From: Rhyacophila brunnea
Taxonomy: Eukaryota; Arthropoda; Insecta; Trichoptera; Rhyacophilidae
Direction of reading: 5' to 3'
Length of the DNA stretch: 64,000 bases
Assembly (NCBI GenBank): GCA_022495005.1
Contig: JAGYXB010001854.1
Coordinates: forward strand, 248,001 to 312,000
Within the stretch, counting starts at the first letter, position 1. Each line of letters starts with the position of its first letter. This document shows positions 23,385 to 35,000 of the stretch, piece by piece. The notes under the pieces were generated by a model, which did not search any database, had not been told where the DNA came from, and saw nothing but the letters and a program-made list of their open reading frames with translations. The position numbers were made by a program, and so were the translations under genes.

Positions 23385-23893
23385 TAACGAATAATTGACA
23401 ATATTTGAACAGGTTGCATTTTATTATTAAACATACATAATTTAAAAACACCTCATGTATATTACTTGCATATATTTGAAAAAAAATAAGATGTCAGGCG
23501 GGAATCGAACACGCATCAATCAGATTTGCGAGAACGAGCTTTACTATTAAGCCACCTGCGTCCCACCTAATTACTATGAAATTATTTTGGTAGTATTCAT
23601 AAATCTGAAATACATTACAAATTGAGTTAATATTGGCAATCGTTTTTTGATGTCCAAATCATGGTACCTACTAATAATAGGTGCTTACGTTGATTAACAG
23701 ACGAAGTCAGGATCTCTCCAATTTTTAATCAGCAGTTGCTAATCATTTAATATTTATTTTTTTCGACGAATAATTCACTAAATTTAACTAAAATATACAA
23801 CGCCGGGCAGGAATTGGATATCGCAGCATGGATTGGCGCATCCATTGGATATGCATCGATGTGCTTTACCATTGAGCCACCTGCATCCTGCCT
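23385..23893 (-). repeat. Two tRNA-derived SINEs, family III
   Basis: Copy 1 (about 23385-23570) and copy 2 (about 23745-23893), both minus strand. Each has a tRNA-like head with GCAGGTGGCTTAATAG- or GGCTCAATGGTAAAGC-type A boxes and a GTTCGATTCCCGCC-type B box (degraded in copy 2), and an ATTATTCG tail. A third copy is at 54160-54350 and the tail alone at 59460-59540. Confidence 0.5.
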
Positions 23894-24133
23894 GAATACG
23901 AATAAATTAATAACGAACCTTTTCTTAGAAGATTGCCTACTAATGAAAAATTTTAAATGTGAAATTTGATACATGGTGATCGAAGTTACGAGTACAACAA
24001 AATTGCAATGTTATGAATATGATTTACGGTAATAATTAAAACGAGTTGATAAACATATCGATTTCACTACCTAGGTACCCAAACATTCAATTATGTACTG
24101 AGATCAACCATGTAATATACCTACTTTTAGTAA

Positions 24134-26458
24134 TAGTGCAGGATCCCATAGACTTCTCGTATACATAATATGCGGAACCCATTCTGACAATTGGAATAGG
24201 TTTGAGGGGTCACCAGGATATATAATGTCGATGTTGCCAGGCGATATCAGTGGTCAATTTTTTTTTATTGAGGTTTTAATTTTTTTTTCTTATAACCCAC
24301 CACAAATTGTTCTGAATTCTTCAATAAAACCTAGACCGAATCAGGGATTGATAGAAAATGCAATAATTGTACCATGCCATCGGCATGGTCGTAGAACGGT
24401 TCGTCCCATTTAAAAAAATAAAAATAGTGGGAGGTGCAATGTGATTAAAATTATCAATTCTTAGGATCCTCCATGGCTTAAATTATTTTATTTAGTAGCA
24501 TTTTTGTATAAAATCACCCAGATTGATTTCTTTACTATATCTATGCATATGACATTAGTTTTAGTATTATGGTTAATCCAGAAACAGTGTAGGTTGCATA
24601 TATAAGTAGGTGAATAAATTAAATAACGATAACCACTAACCACACTAAGTACACATTTTTATTAAAAAAAAGAAGCAACAAGTCAAGTGTTCAAACTGCT
24701 ACAGTAAGTGCAAAGTAAAGTATCATGATCACAGTTTTTACAAACACTACTTACACATTTGCACAATGATATACATGTCAAAGGCAATTTCTTATAACTA
24801 CATGATAATGTACGGCAGTTAGAATTACATGTGCATGGTTTAACCTTGCGTTAAGCCTTGGGAGATCGTCCCTTAGATCTGGTGGATTAATTGCAAAGAT
24901 TTTTTGTGAGCCCTCAAAATAAATTACAGCTTTTTAAATTTATTTGCAAAAATGCCTCACATTCGCAAAAATCAACGAAAAAAGTGAGCTGTACATTTAT
25001 GGTGGATTTGACGACCACACGCTATGGTTTAAATTGAATGGATCAATTTTCACTGATGCCATTGATTTAAAATCAAAATCATTTAGAAGCAGACTCTAGA
25101 ATGTTCTGTCATATATTTCATGCTGTAAGAATGCAACATTTGGAGATTATTACAGTCCCGATACAGATGTTTTAATCTTAGGCATTTATTTCTGGAATAA
25201 ACTTGCAACGATTGGTTGCCATGGATTATGGTTTGAGGGATCTCAGAAGAAATCCCGTATTTTAGGATACCATTTGGCAGCTGAATCTCTTGGCGAAAAT
25301 ATTTGTAATATTTTGCCAGCATTTCATTCTTTAACCGGCTGCGATACCACTAGTCGAATATGTACAAAAAAACAAGCTGTAACCATTTCGTTAATGAGTT
25401 TTGTTCAAGATGCACTTTCAGCTTTATGAAATGGATTGTTGGAGACCACAGCAGTTTCAAGACCTGGAAAAGTTTGCACTTACTTATTTATAAACAAAAA
25501 AACAACAGCGGATGAACTTCGATATAAATTTATTTCCCAAAATATTGGATTTAGTTTAAATTTGTCAAGAGTGATATTCACATAATTATGATTCATTGTA
25601 TTTACAATGTTTAAAGGATTCAGCACAAGTTTATTTATGGTAAAGCTCACCTGATCCACTATTTGAGCCTATTGATTCCTAAAACTTGGCTATGAGTTAC
25701 GAGAAAATAATTTGTATCCAAGACAATTAATCACGAATGGACCTCTAACAAATTATTTAGTTAAACCATGCAAATGTTATTCTAACTGCCGTACATTATC
25801 ATGTAGTTATAAGAAATCGGCTTTGACATGTATATCATTGTGCAAATGTGTAAGTAGTGTTTGTAAAAACTGTGATCATGATACTTTACTTAAAGCAGTT
25901 TGAACACTTGACTTGTTGTTTCTTTTTTTTAATAAATGTGTACTTAGTGTGGTTAGTGGTTATCGTTATTTAATTTATTCACCTACTTATATATGCAACC
26001 TACACTGTTTCTGGATTAACCATAGTACTAAAACTAATGTCATATGCATAGATATAGTAAAGAAACAAATCTGGGTGATTTTATACAAAAATGCTACTAA
26101 ATAAAATAATTTAAGCCATGGAGGATCCTAAGAATCGATAATTTTGATCACATTGCACCTCCCGCTATTTTTATTTTTTCAAATAGGACGAACCGTTCTA
26201 CGACCATGCCGATGGCATAGTACAAGTATTGCATTTTCAATCAATCCCTGATTCGGTCTAGGTTTTATTGAAGAATTCAGAACAATTTTTGGTGGGTTAT
26301 TAGAAAAAAAATTAAAACCTCAATAAAAAAAAATTGACCACTGATATCGCCTGGCAACATCGACATTATATATCCTGGTGACCCCTAAAACCTATTCCAA
26401 TTGTCAGAATGCGTTCCGCATATTATGTATACGAGAAGTCTATGGGATCCTGCACTAT
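24134..26458. mobile_element. Transposon with ~700-bp inverted repeats that contain coding sequence
   Basis: Left arm about 24134-24843, right arm about 25760-26458, near-identical when inverted. Outer ends read TAGTGCAGGATCCCATAGAC in both directions. TA at the tips may be the target duplication. The 916-base centre plus the start of the right arm encode a decayed protein (24989-25903); the left arm therefore carries an antisense copy of that protein's C-terminus (about 24700-24843). Superfamily not assigned. Confidence 0.8.
24989..25903 (+). pseudogene. Decayed protein of a widespread invertebrate repetitive family (DTDVL...HSLTGCDTTS)
   Basis: Reading order: LYIYGGFDDHTLWF (24989), then EADSRMFCHIFHAV, then after a frame change SPDTDVLILG, GCHGLWF, AAESLGENICNILPAFHSLT with GCDTTS, and after a stop at 25427 and further frame changes a Cys-rich end (KPCKC, SNC, LSC, LTC, SLCKC, SVCKNC) that stops at 25901-25903. 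The order GGF, EAD(T/S)R, DTDVL, GCD(T/S)xS, Cys-rich tail is that of a large family of hypothetical proteins in insects, cnidarians and other invertebrates, long suspected to belong to transposons. At least two frame changes and several stops; N-terminus missing. The minus-strand frame at 25083-25322 is a shadow. Confidence 0.75.
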
Positions 26459-26747
26459 AAGAACAAAGACAAGGGTGTACGATTTTCTAGTCAAACATAA
26501 TTAATAATATTTTTTAATAGTATTACATATTATATTGATTACCTGTACTTTTAAATTTTCTGTTTTTTAATAATATCTTCTATCTAACTACACTTTCTAC
26601 TACTTAGTAGAAAATTAATATAAACTTGAGTTTATTAAAACCTTTCGCTTATCATAAAACATCGTTTTTAGAGTCACTTGTTTTACCTTTCAGTACCGTT
26701 TCACCTTTTGTGCGTTATCGTATATCAAAATTTTGTATGGTTTCTAT

Positions 26748-27800
26748 CAGTGCTCCGCAACCTTTTCTCATCCATGGCACACCAAAGGTATTTCCAGAAT
26801 TCCGCGGCACACCACAGGTAAAATAATTTATACATCAAAATGTGGACCCCACGTGATGAAGCGGGCCCCCTACCTATTGCTAAGGTTAAAGACAGTATGG
26901 TATTCTAAAGTAGGTAGTGTTTTTTTAAATGGTGTTCGAGGTTTAATTAATCGTATTCATTGTATTTTTAGCTATTTTTGGTATTTATTAATAAAAACAC
27001 TCCCCAATCGCATATTTAAAAATATTAGTAACAGCGTAGTAATATAGCAACTTTTTTTTAACCATTAGAGAAAAATTGTAATTTGTGTTTATTTCTATTA
27101 TCTGGTTGATCTGCCACGCCCCCCCCCCCCTCTGAACCTGGCCCCCCAGACTAGTCCTCTGATGAAAGATAAATCCGAAGTTCATATCACCCTTCAAGTA
27201 TGACTGCTTATCATTTTTAATTATAGCTTGAGTTGAAAAAAGTTGCTCACATAGGTATATATCGTATAAAATGGTAGCTGAACTGCGATAGCCTTATCGG
27301 AAATCCGAGGATATTCTTTATTAACCGAAATCCAGAAAATACCCAATGGAACATCGGCGAAATTCATTTTTAGCGTCGTCGTTCCTCAATTCAACAAAAT
27401 TCCTTACGAATATAATTATAGTGATTCTATACAATTTCCGGCATTGGTTCCAAAAGGGTTTCGAATCCAGTCGTATTGATTGTATGAAAGTAACGATGAA
27501 ATTTCTTTTGCAGCAAAGTTATAAGTTTTTGGGCAGGACCCAAAATTCATTGCTTGTTTTCAATGGTAGTGAATTTATTTAATATCCCTATTGTAGTGAA
27601 GCATATCAATATAATTTCATTCTGACCTTGCATTTTTTTTATTAATTTTTATTCAGGTGCTCAAATATATTACCAGCCATGCACGCAAATTTGGCCATTA
27701 AGTAAGTATTGTATAATATACAAAATTATTTTCATTTTTTGACAAAATGCGCCGAGGCACACCTAGCATCGTCTCGCGACACACCGGTTGCGGAGGACTG
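26748..27800. mobile_element. hAT element (CTCCGCAACC ends)
   Basis: 1,053 bp with ends CAGTGCTCCGCAACC and, inverted, CAGTCCTCCGCAACC, and an 8-bp duplication GTTTCTAT (26740-26747) / GTTTATAT (27801-27808). Contains the GCGGGCCCCCTACCTATTGC block that also occurs in other hAT families here. Open frames inside (26733-27047, 27346-27582) show no transposase motif. Confidence 0.78.
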
Positions 27801-28239
27801 GTTTATATGACAAAAATTACCACCAGAATTTTGACAATTGAAAAATTGACTGCAGAAAATTTTATATCTTATTTTTATTGTCTTTGTTTACATGAATCGC
27901 CCATTTCCAAGATTCACTTGTCCATTATGTTTTGTTTTGAGATACAAAAAATATGTATGATACATCTATATAGAAAAAATAACCATTTTTTCTTTTGCCA
28001 TTGAGCGGGTGCTTTTAATATTTTAACTACATAGTTTTTTTCCAATCAAATATTTAAAAGTTTTGCGGAACATAACTTCCCGTATTGAACGAAAGTTTCA
28101 AAATACTCACTCTGTAACAATGTAAAAGTTGACCAGGCGGACAAAATGCATTTTAAAATTGGACGATGTTTTTCCACCGTTATACTGACTGCAATTTTTT
28201 TTTAAATTAATCATAACCATGTTCTTGCTTTTTCGCATA

Positions 28240-28377
28240 ATGTGGTTGTTTTAATTTTTAACAATCACACCCAGGCTTTTAAAACATCACATATATATCG
28301 TGTCCTCACCGTGAATCAAGCCCAGAGCTCCCGGATGGAAGGCCACCGCCTTACGCACTGCACCACGAGAGCCGCCG
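28240..28377 (-). repeat. tRNA-derived SINE, family II, inverted copy
   Basis: Reverse complement shows GGCGGCTCTCGTGGTGCAGT, a degraded B box and a TTAAAACAACCACAT end, matching 21448-21605. Confidence 0.6.
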
Positions 28378-28720
28378 ACTACAAAAATTAGGTTTTGGAA
28401 TTGTTTATAGATTATGTGTGTGCCCCTTTGACTAAGGAATACAATTTCATATTGAGTTCATTTTTGGTCAAAACTGGACCAGATAATTTTCCGAAATAGG
28501 CAAATCAGTCATTATCGTTGTTGAATATAAATAAACAAACATTGGTTAAGCTCGAATACTCAACCAATAACTTCAACTTCATAAATAAGTAGATGCTATT
28601 ATGGGTCTAAACAAACACACGTGATTTTTCGTTATCAAGTTGTACCGTGAGTGTAAGTGCAAATTACATAGTTCTGACATTTTAGGCCTTTAGGGTTTCA
28701 AAGAAATCATAAAACACGTA

Positions 28721-28867
28721 CAGTAAAAACGAAACAATGGTGCGGTTCGTCGATTGTATATGTACGTATACGTGCGAATACGCGGTCATCGGCTGCCAGG
28801 CATTTATTACGGCTCCCCATACGCACGCACACTATCGACCGACCGCATTATTGTTTCGTTTTTACTG
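28721..28867. mobile_element. TA-flanked palindromic MITE (Tc1/mariner-type)
   Basis: 147 bp with TA on each side (28719-28720, 28868-28869) and inverted ends CAGTAAAAACGAAACAAT identical over 18 bases. The GC-rich core is partly self-complementary. TA duplication and size fit a mariner-derived MITE. Confidence 0.7.
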
Positions 28868-29164
28868 TACCTAGTTATCTTAAAGTGTGTTTGATATAAA
28901 TTTATTACGTTTGATCATCTGGTGGGAAAAAATAAAATGCTAGTTTATAGATTGCTTGTAAGATTTAAAAAATTCTTATTTTAATATATTATATAATATG
29001 ATATATTTAATATTAGGTATATTCATGAAATCAGATTATAGAAATATGTAGACCTCAAAATAAATATTAAAAAAACTATTGTCCATTTCGTCACTTAGAC
29101 TTTTTATTTCCACTGTGCATTCCCTGGATATGCTCATTTTGTATTGGAGTCAAATTACATAATA

Positions 29165-29580
29165 TAATAGTGGTGGCGAACCAATGACATGCACGTAAAA
29201 AAATTGAAAAATTCTGATTGATTTAAGTTTTGTACTATTCCATTTGAATAGTTTTTTTAGAACCCACCAATGGTAAATGCACACTGCTAACGAATACTAT
29301 ATAATTTCAGCAATCTTCCCGTACTAGCAATATTCAGAAAATGAATACTATGGAAAACTTCATGGCGCAAAAAATCCCAAAATCGTAAATCGAACCGACG
29401 ATCGATAGCATAGATTCTGGACGCATGTTTAATTTCGGTGGATAATAATAATTATATTCGAAAATAAAATGGCATAAAGCTTCCTCGAAAAAAAATTATG
29501 TTATTCATATTTTAAAAAAATATCTTGGCACGCCACTCATTAGAATATTTTTTTGTCACGCAAGTATAACAATGTTTTCC
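29165..29580. repeat. Degraded hAT-like fragment
   Basis: GTGGTGGCGAACCAATGACA at the left and TTGGCACGCCACTC near the right recall the GGCGTGCCAC-rich ends of the outer hAT at 15270-16789. An AATTTAAAT/GGATTTAAGT repeat tail is mixed in. No duplication found. Confidence 0.35.
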
Positions 29581-29698
29581 ATTCATGCTCCATTATACAA
29601 TATAGGTACTAGTTATTGTTGATAATGAACATTTTCAATATGCAATGACAATTATTAATAAAACCGTATAAACACTTGCTTGCATTCTTGGTGTCGAG

Positions 29699-29707
29699 TA
29701 TATAAAG
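29699..29707 (+). promoter_or_regulatory. TATA box of the decayed third defensin-like gene
   Basis: TATATAAAG about 100 bases before the former start codon; the promoter seems better preserved than the coding region. Confidence 0.5.
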
Positions 29708-29801
29708 ATGGACATATCTTGGAGTCGATCATTCATTATACATTCTGTCTACTTTTCCGTTTTGACAGTAGTTGTACATTATCTTAACCCGCCATCTTGA
29801 A

Positions 29802-30484
29802 ATGAAGTTTGTAGTTTGCTTCGCTGTCATGACGCTGAAAGCAGTTTGTTTAACATCACCTCTGCATGAAGACAAAAATAATAAATAAATTCTACTGCCA
29901 AGTCAAGTGTCCGCTTATGAATCCCGGGTGTGGAAAATTCACACATTATATTTATTGAGATAGTACGTTGATAAAGATGGCAATATCAACACACCATCAC
30001 ACTGACTTTTTACCTTTGGTGAGTGTACAGGGCACCTGAAGATGCCGAAAGGCGAAACCTGGGACGCAAAAACGATTTAAATGCAATAGAACAAGACTTA
30101 AATCCATTAGAATTTAAATTCAAATTCCATCAGGTACCTTCATTCGATAGTATTAATGTTTTAGATACGTTTTTATTAATTAGAAATACTTCTTAATTCT
30201 TCACTTCTCAAAAAAAAACCATAAGGTCTCTCTGGTTATTAGAGTTTATGCTTTAAGAATTGAACAAGTTAACGACAAAACAAGAGTATTTTACGAATTA
30301 TTAATAATAATTTCGTCATGATATTGAACTGCTTCGCCGCTGATATAATATTTCAATTTTATTTCAGATCTTTGGTGTGATAAAAGATTTATAGACCAAG
30401 TTCGTTGCGCTTTGCTTTTGCTAATATGCGTTTCGTGGGACATCTAAAGAAAGCTGCTGTAATAAATGTAAATGTTCCCAATAA
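29802..30484 (+). pseudogene. Decayed third defensin-like gene
   Basis: Exon 1 starts at 29802 with MKFVVCFAVMTLKAVCLTSP, close to the signals of the two intact genes, but meets a TAA stop at 29886-29888 after 28 codons. After about 460 bases of intron, an ATTTCAG acceptor precedes the second exon at 30368. That exon begins in phase 1 with a DKR basic pair and a first Cys, runs into a stop in its own frame, and needs a frame change to reach the C-terminal CNKCKCSQ and stop at 30482-30484. The terminal C-x-C pair of the defensin fold is therefore still visible. The intron holds a Penelope-like repeat (about 29990-30130). The upstream TATA box is intact. This is a dead paralogue of the cluster, not a functional gene. 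Confidence 0.75.
29990..30130 (+). repeat. Penelope-like terminal motif in the decayed defensin gene intron
   Basis: Contains CTGAAGATGCCGAAAGGCGA then AAC (30036-30058) and the CCATTAGAATTTAAATTCAA tail that is repeated at 55890-55930 and, in part, at 16960. Confidence 0.5.
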
Positions 30485-31152
30485 CTTTACAATATTATTA
30501 GTAGGTTTTATTATATTCTGCATATTTTGTATCAACAGTACTCAATGTAGATAAAATGTGTTAATGAATACATTTAAGAAACTTCGTAAATATGTGTTAT
30601 ATTTTAACTATGTATTTCCTCCAATCTATTTTGTCCACCATCCTTGAGGAAAACGCCATCACACTAGGACTTACAGTAAGTTAATGTGGAGACTGAATAT
30701 ATATATGGCTGTATCAAAAGAATTTATTGGTGGTAAGAAATAAGCGTATTTTTTATTATGACGAGTCGATTGACGATTTGTTATCGGTATTTCTATATTA
30801 TGTTAGTTAAGAGCCGGAATGTTGTGTGAAGTCGAAAATTAAGAATGTAGGGTATCTTTACGAGCTTAACCTAGATAATCTAGATAGATGTTAAAAATTA
30901 AATGTCATTATGATAACTTGTTTTTTTTCATCTTACGTACCTACCTAATTCACTTTTGATAACAACATACAATTTATTATTACCATTATAATATTATTGT
31001 TATACATGTTGTCGTGTTAGAATTGAGAATAGAGCCACATTCAGTACATCAAATATCCGTGTTAAGGCACTTTTCAAATTATTATTTTATCAACACCCGC
31101 ATTAAAATAAACGGAGTGTTATCAAACATACGTAGAAAATTTTTCAATTGAG
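30485..31152. other. AT-rich region downstream of the decayed defensin gene
   Basis: No coding pattern or recognised repeat. Confidence 0.4.
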
Positions 31153-31709
31153 TAGTTGTGAGGGGTGGAGGTGGGCTGTTGAAATTCGACATAAATAGCA
31201 CACACTAAACTTTGTCAGTCAAACTTATTTGATTTCATTGAACTAGGAATATAATTTAGAGATGGAGATAGAGATGGCTGGTTCGTTTTTAAATAATGCC
31301 TAATCTAAGCCATTAATAGTTTAGGTATGCTATGGGCGATTCGACAAAACTAATGCACACTTTTTCAATCATACTTATTCGTTTTCGTTGAATTAAGAAT
31401 TCATTTGTATTACAGATGGTGTTTTTTATTCATTAAGCCCTGCTTATTTCAAACCATAATCGATAGAAGATATTCTTCAATCTATAAAATATCTAAAATA
31501 ATGAACTTATGATTTAATGGCATAATATTGACTATTATCTAATATGGCTTAGATTAGGCAGGGTTTAACTGATTTTACAAAACTAGCAAACACTATCTAC
31601 ACATTGTAGTCTTAGTTCAATGAAAACAAATACATTTGACTGATAATATTTGGTATGCACTATTTATGTCGGATCTTAACAGCCTACCTCCAACCTTCGC
31701 CACTACAAT
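31153..31709. mobile_element. TIR element, family A/B, copy A (uninterrupted)
   Basis: Inverted arms of about 100 bases: GGGGTGGAGGTGGGCTGTTG at the left and, inverted, GCGAAGGTTGGAGGTAGGCT at the right, both continuing to TGTCAGTCAAA and its inverse. Copy B is at 35500-36528. Non-coding. Confidence 0.6.
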
Positions 31710-32064
31710 AGAGTTATTAATCGACTCGTAATTTCGGAGAAACATTATGCGTTCAGTATTTGCCTTAATATATAAAATTATATATCATGACAGTTTTATA
31801 TATTAGATATTATCTGAAGGTCTATTCTTCTCTATTCAAAAAATGCAAATAATACAATTATTAAACTATGAATCAATATTATAAAATAATGGTTTGGTAA
31901 TGGTACGTAATTTTACATGTCTTAAAATATACAATTGCTAACAGACCGCCAATAAAAAAACGTGTGCTATACAATCATATTTAGGAAAAAATATTATTTC
32001 TCTAATTATTTTAGCATTTTTTGAATTAACAAGAATAGACCTACACATACAGATATTAATTTTT

Positions 32065-32273
32065 GGTACTGTTTGGTTATCAGGAATACAGCGGAAAACA
32101 CATTTTGAAAATAGCCGATAAACTGGATTATTTTTAGGTTAACCAAACCTAACCTAACCTAACCTAACCAAGCCTAACCTAACCTAAACTAACCCAAAAC
32201 TAACAAATAATCCAGTATATCGGGTATTTTCAAAATGTGTTTTCCGCTCTATTCCTGATAACCGAACAGTACC
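32065..32273. mobile_element. MITE with a telomere-like CCTAA array as hairpin loop
   Basis: Perfect 8-bp duplication TAATTTTT (32057-32064, 32274-32281). Arms of about 73 bases (GGTACTGTTTGGTTATCAGG outermost) flank a (CCTAA)n-rich segment at 32143-32200. A partial copy, arm plus three CCTAA units, is at 51075-51165. Confidence 0.8.
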
Positions 32274-32281
32274 TAATTTTT

Positions 32282-34219
32282 TTTAGAAAAGGTATTTGAA
32301 TTTATGCTATATTGAATCGATTACATTCATATAATATCATTATGTATAATGTTGGGATCAACACAAATTGGTAGGTAGTCAGTTAAAAACTGTGTTTAAA
32401 TAATACCATAAAACTGAAATCTTTTTTGAAATTTTTATCGCATTGGCCGGGAAATGATCATATATTTATTAGAATGTTTCTATAAATCACATCGCCAATG
32501 TATCGCGCATTTCAAAGTGCCGTAATTGGAACGGCATAAATTACTATCGTCTAAGTAAGGGATGGTATCATATGCACATGCGCATGAACTTTTCCAACCC
32601 CTGCGTTTAGCAAGTGGTCACTGTGCAAAAGGAATCGTCACTCAGTCGGTGATTCTGTTTGCCCTGAAAAGCACGCCTGAGCTTTTCTTGGCTCGAGAAA
32701 CTTACCGAGCTTTTCACTCATGGAGTTTACGGTAATAACTTTACAAACCTAAAAACTTTGAATATCAAATAACAAAATAATAATTATCGGTTACACACTT
32801 TATTAAAACTTTTATCTTAATTCTATAATATCCACTTTATTAAAATTAAACGTATTAAATGTTTTTGAATAGTTATGTATGCAAATTTTCTTATTCAAAA
32901 TAACTTTTGAAGTGAAGTGTCATACGTGATATTATAATATTGAAATTGTTTATTTATATAGTTTAATGTTCTAGTTAGCTTTCATTTAAAACTTATCACA
33001 ATACTTTAGTTTATAATATAATAAATAACTTTTTAATCTACAAGCTTTAAAAAGTGAATTAAAACTATATGTATTGCAAAGGAAATAACTGAAACTGCTA
33101 AGGTAAGTTAATATTACTATGTGTTTGATTTATTAATATGTATATAATATTATGTTTGTGGTATCATGACGTGTTGATATATAAATTTTTGAAATACGTA
33201 ATTATACGGTTTTGCTTAGTCTTGTGAGCTCTTTCCTAATGTTGAATCCAAATTATTGAATTAATGAAAGTAATTGATAGACAGTTGTATACAATGTACA
33301 TATCAGTAGAATATTTTTATCGGTTTACATAAAGAAAATAAAAGGTCAAACAATAATAATATTTTGGACCAAATACTAGACATGTTATAATTAAAAAATA
33401 ATTGATTTCTTCTGTTCAACAGAAAAAAACCCACAACACAATATTTGTCTTTATTTTTATCGTGTTTTTTTTTTAATATAATTAAATTTCCATATAAAAA
33501 TACCAAACCTTTGAACCAAATTTTTATTTATTGATAATATATAAATTGTATTTAAGAATCCATTGTATAAAGCAAGCTAGTTTATGTAGTTAATAATACT
33601 AGATTTAAGATTGCTTGTATAAACTTTTATCAGGCCTCGATATCTCTGCAACGTTCATATATGTACGAAATTAATAATATTTATTCGACGGTTTTATTAC
33701 CATTCCGAACACGTTTCTTTTTCACAAAATATTTAAACACGTACTTTCTCCCAAATGATTGATTCTGGACGAAATAACCAATTACCATTTTTATGATTGG
33801 CATATTATACGATTATTGACTTTACAAATAACAATATGTTATATTGACGTTATCGGGTTTGCTTGGATAAAAATACCCATATCATTGTAGTCATATATCT
33901 TATATTATTATTACCTACTATTACTATGTACTATAAAAATATGTTATATATTGTTATTATTATGCTGTAAGAACTATTTTATCGTACATAAATATAATAT
34001 GTACATACAGATGAGTATATTTGAATATTTAAAAACAACTAAGTACTATAATCGTCTATTAACTAGGTATTAGGGATTGAGTTCTCAGAAACAATTTTCT
34101 CTCTTGGGATTACATAAAAACTATTTAATTTTTAGAAATTTAAAAAAATATATATTATTGTATCTGGTGCAGGTGTATAAGTATAAATTTATTTTATTAT
34201 AAATACAAAGGAACATATC
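32282..34219. other. AT-rich region, no gene seen
   Basis: Only a GC-richer patch at 32520-32740 stands out (CTGAGCTTTTCTTGGCTCG and ACCGAGCTTTTCACTCATGG, a near repeat of GAGCTTTTC); nothing coding recognised. Confidence 0.4.
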
Positions 34220-34560
34220 CGTTGTTCTTTCACCCAAGTGGCAGAATTTACCTTTGATTGGTAATGCTAATTGGGAGACCAATAACTGTATTCAATCAAA
34301 TCACTTCTGATATTAATATATTCCACTAACGTGAGAATGAGTTTAGGCGGACGTATTTTATAAGTTTATAAAATAGAGTCTACTTTGTTCACGCGATGTG
34401 TTTTCTTGTACTTTTTTACTCATATTATCCGGTACTTTATTTGAATACTATTTACACTTATTTTCTTTTGTGACCGTTTTGATTTTATTAGGTTATATTG
34501 TGTGTATGTTATTTGCGATTCCGTATATTCCGTGATATATAAAATTTTTTATTGATAGCG
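34220..34560 (+). repeat. CR1-like LINE 3' end
   Basis: Nucleotide-level relative of 55240-55450: AATTGGGAGACCAATAACTG, TATTCCACTAACGTGAGAAT and GAGTTTAGGCGGACGTATTT. Frame not intact. Confidence 0.6.
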
Positions 34561-34769
34561 TAACCGCTTCTGTACATGAAATATTGTTTTTGTTAAAAAA
34601 TATATGGGTTTAAAAAAACCCTAATCTCAACGTTTTCAATTATAAATTTCGACATCACATGATTACAACCCTTACCGGTTTCTATCTGGGTGTATAAATT
34701 CCAAAACGAAACAAAGAAATACAAAGGTACTGAAGTAAAAATAAACAATACAAGTACTGATCTCCATCA

Positions 34770-35000
34770 AGAGTATTCAGCCAGACTACTTATGTACATT
34801 ATGATTAGAGGAAGTATATACGAGATTGAGTCATGAAGACCTTTGTTACTGGGGAAGATACAAAGACAACGCATTGCGGAAGAAGGCATATCTTTTTGGC
34901 CAGGAACCTTGAAAAATGAGTGTTTTCAGAGCTACAGTTGGGATAAAAAAATCAACATCTTTGTTGTTGATCTCAGATGAGAAAAAACACCGAAGAAGAA
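34770..35000 (+). repeat. Possible LINE 3' fragment with (GAA)n end
   Basis: A GC-richer stretch reading RKKAYLFGQEP in one frame and ending CCGAAGAAGAAGAAC, like the tails of the RTE-like copies at 4300 and 9150. Too degraded to assign firmly. Confidence 0.3.

Noticed and set aside
25712..25903. Cys-rich peptide that could be read as another defensin-like exon
   Set aside because: It continues the DTDVL/GCDTTS transposon protein and has its C-x-C...C-x-x-C pattern; there is no signal peptide, splice site or CS-alpha-beta spacing, and it is duplicated inverted in the left arm.
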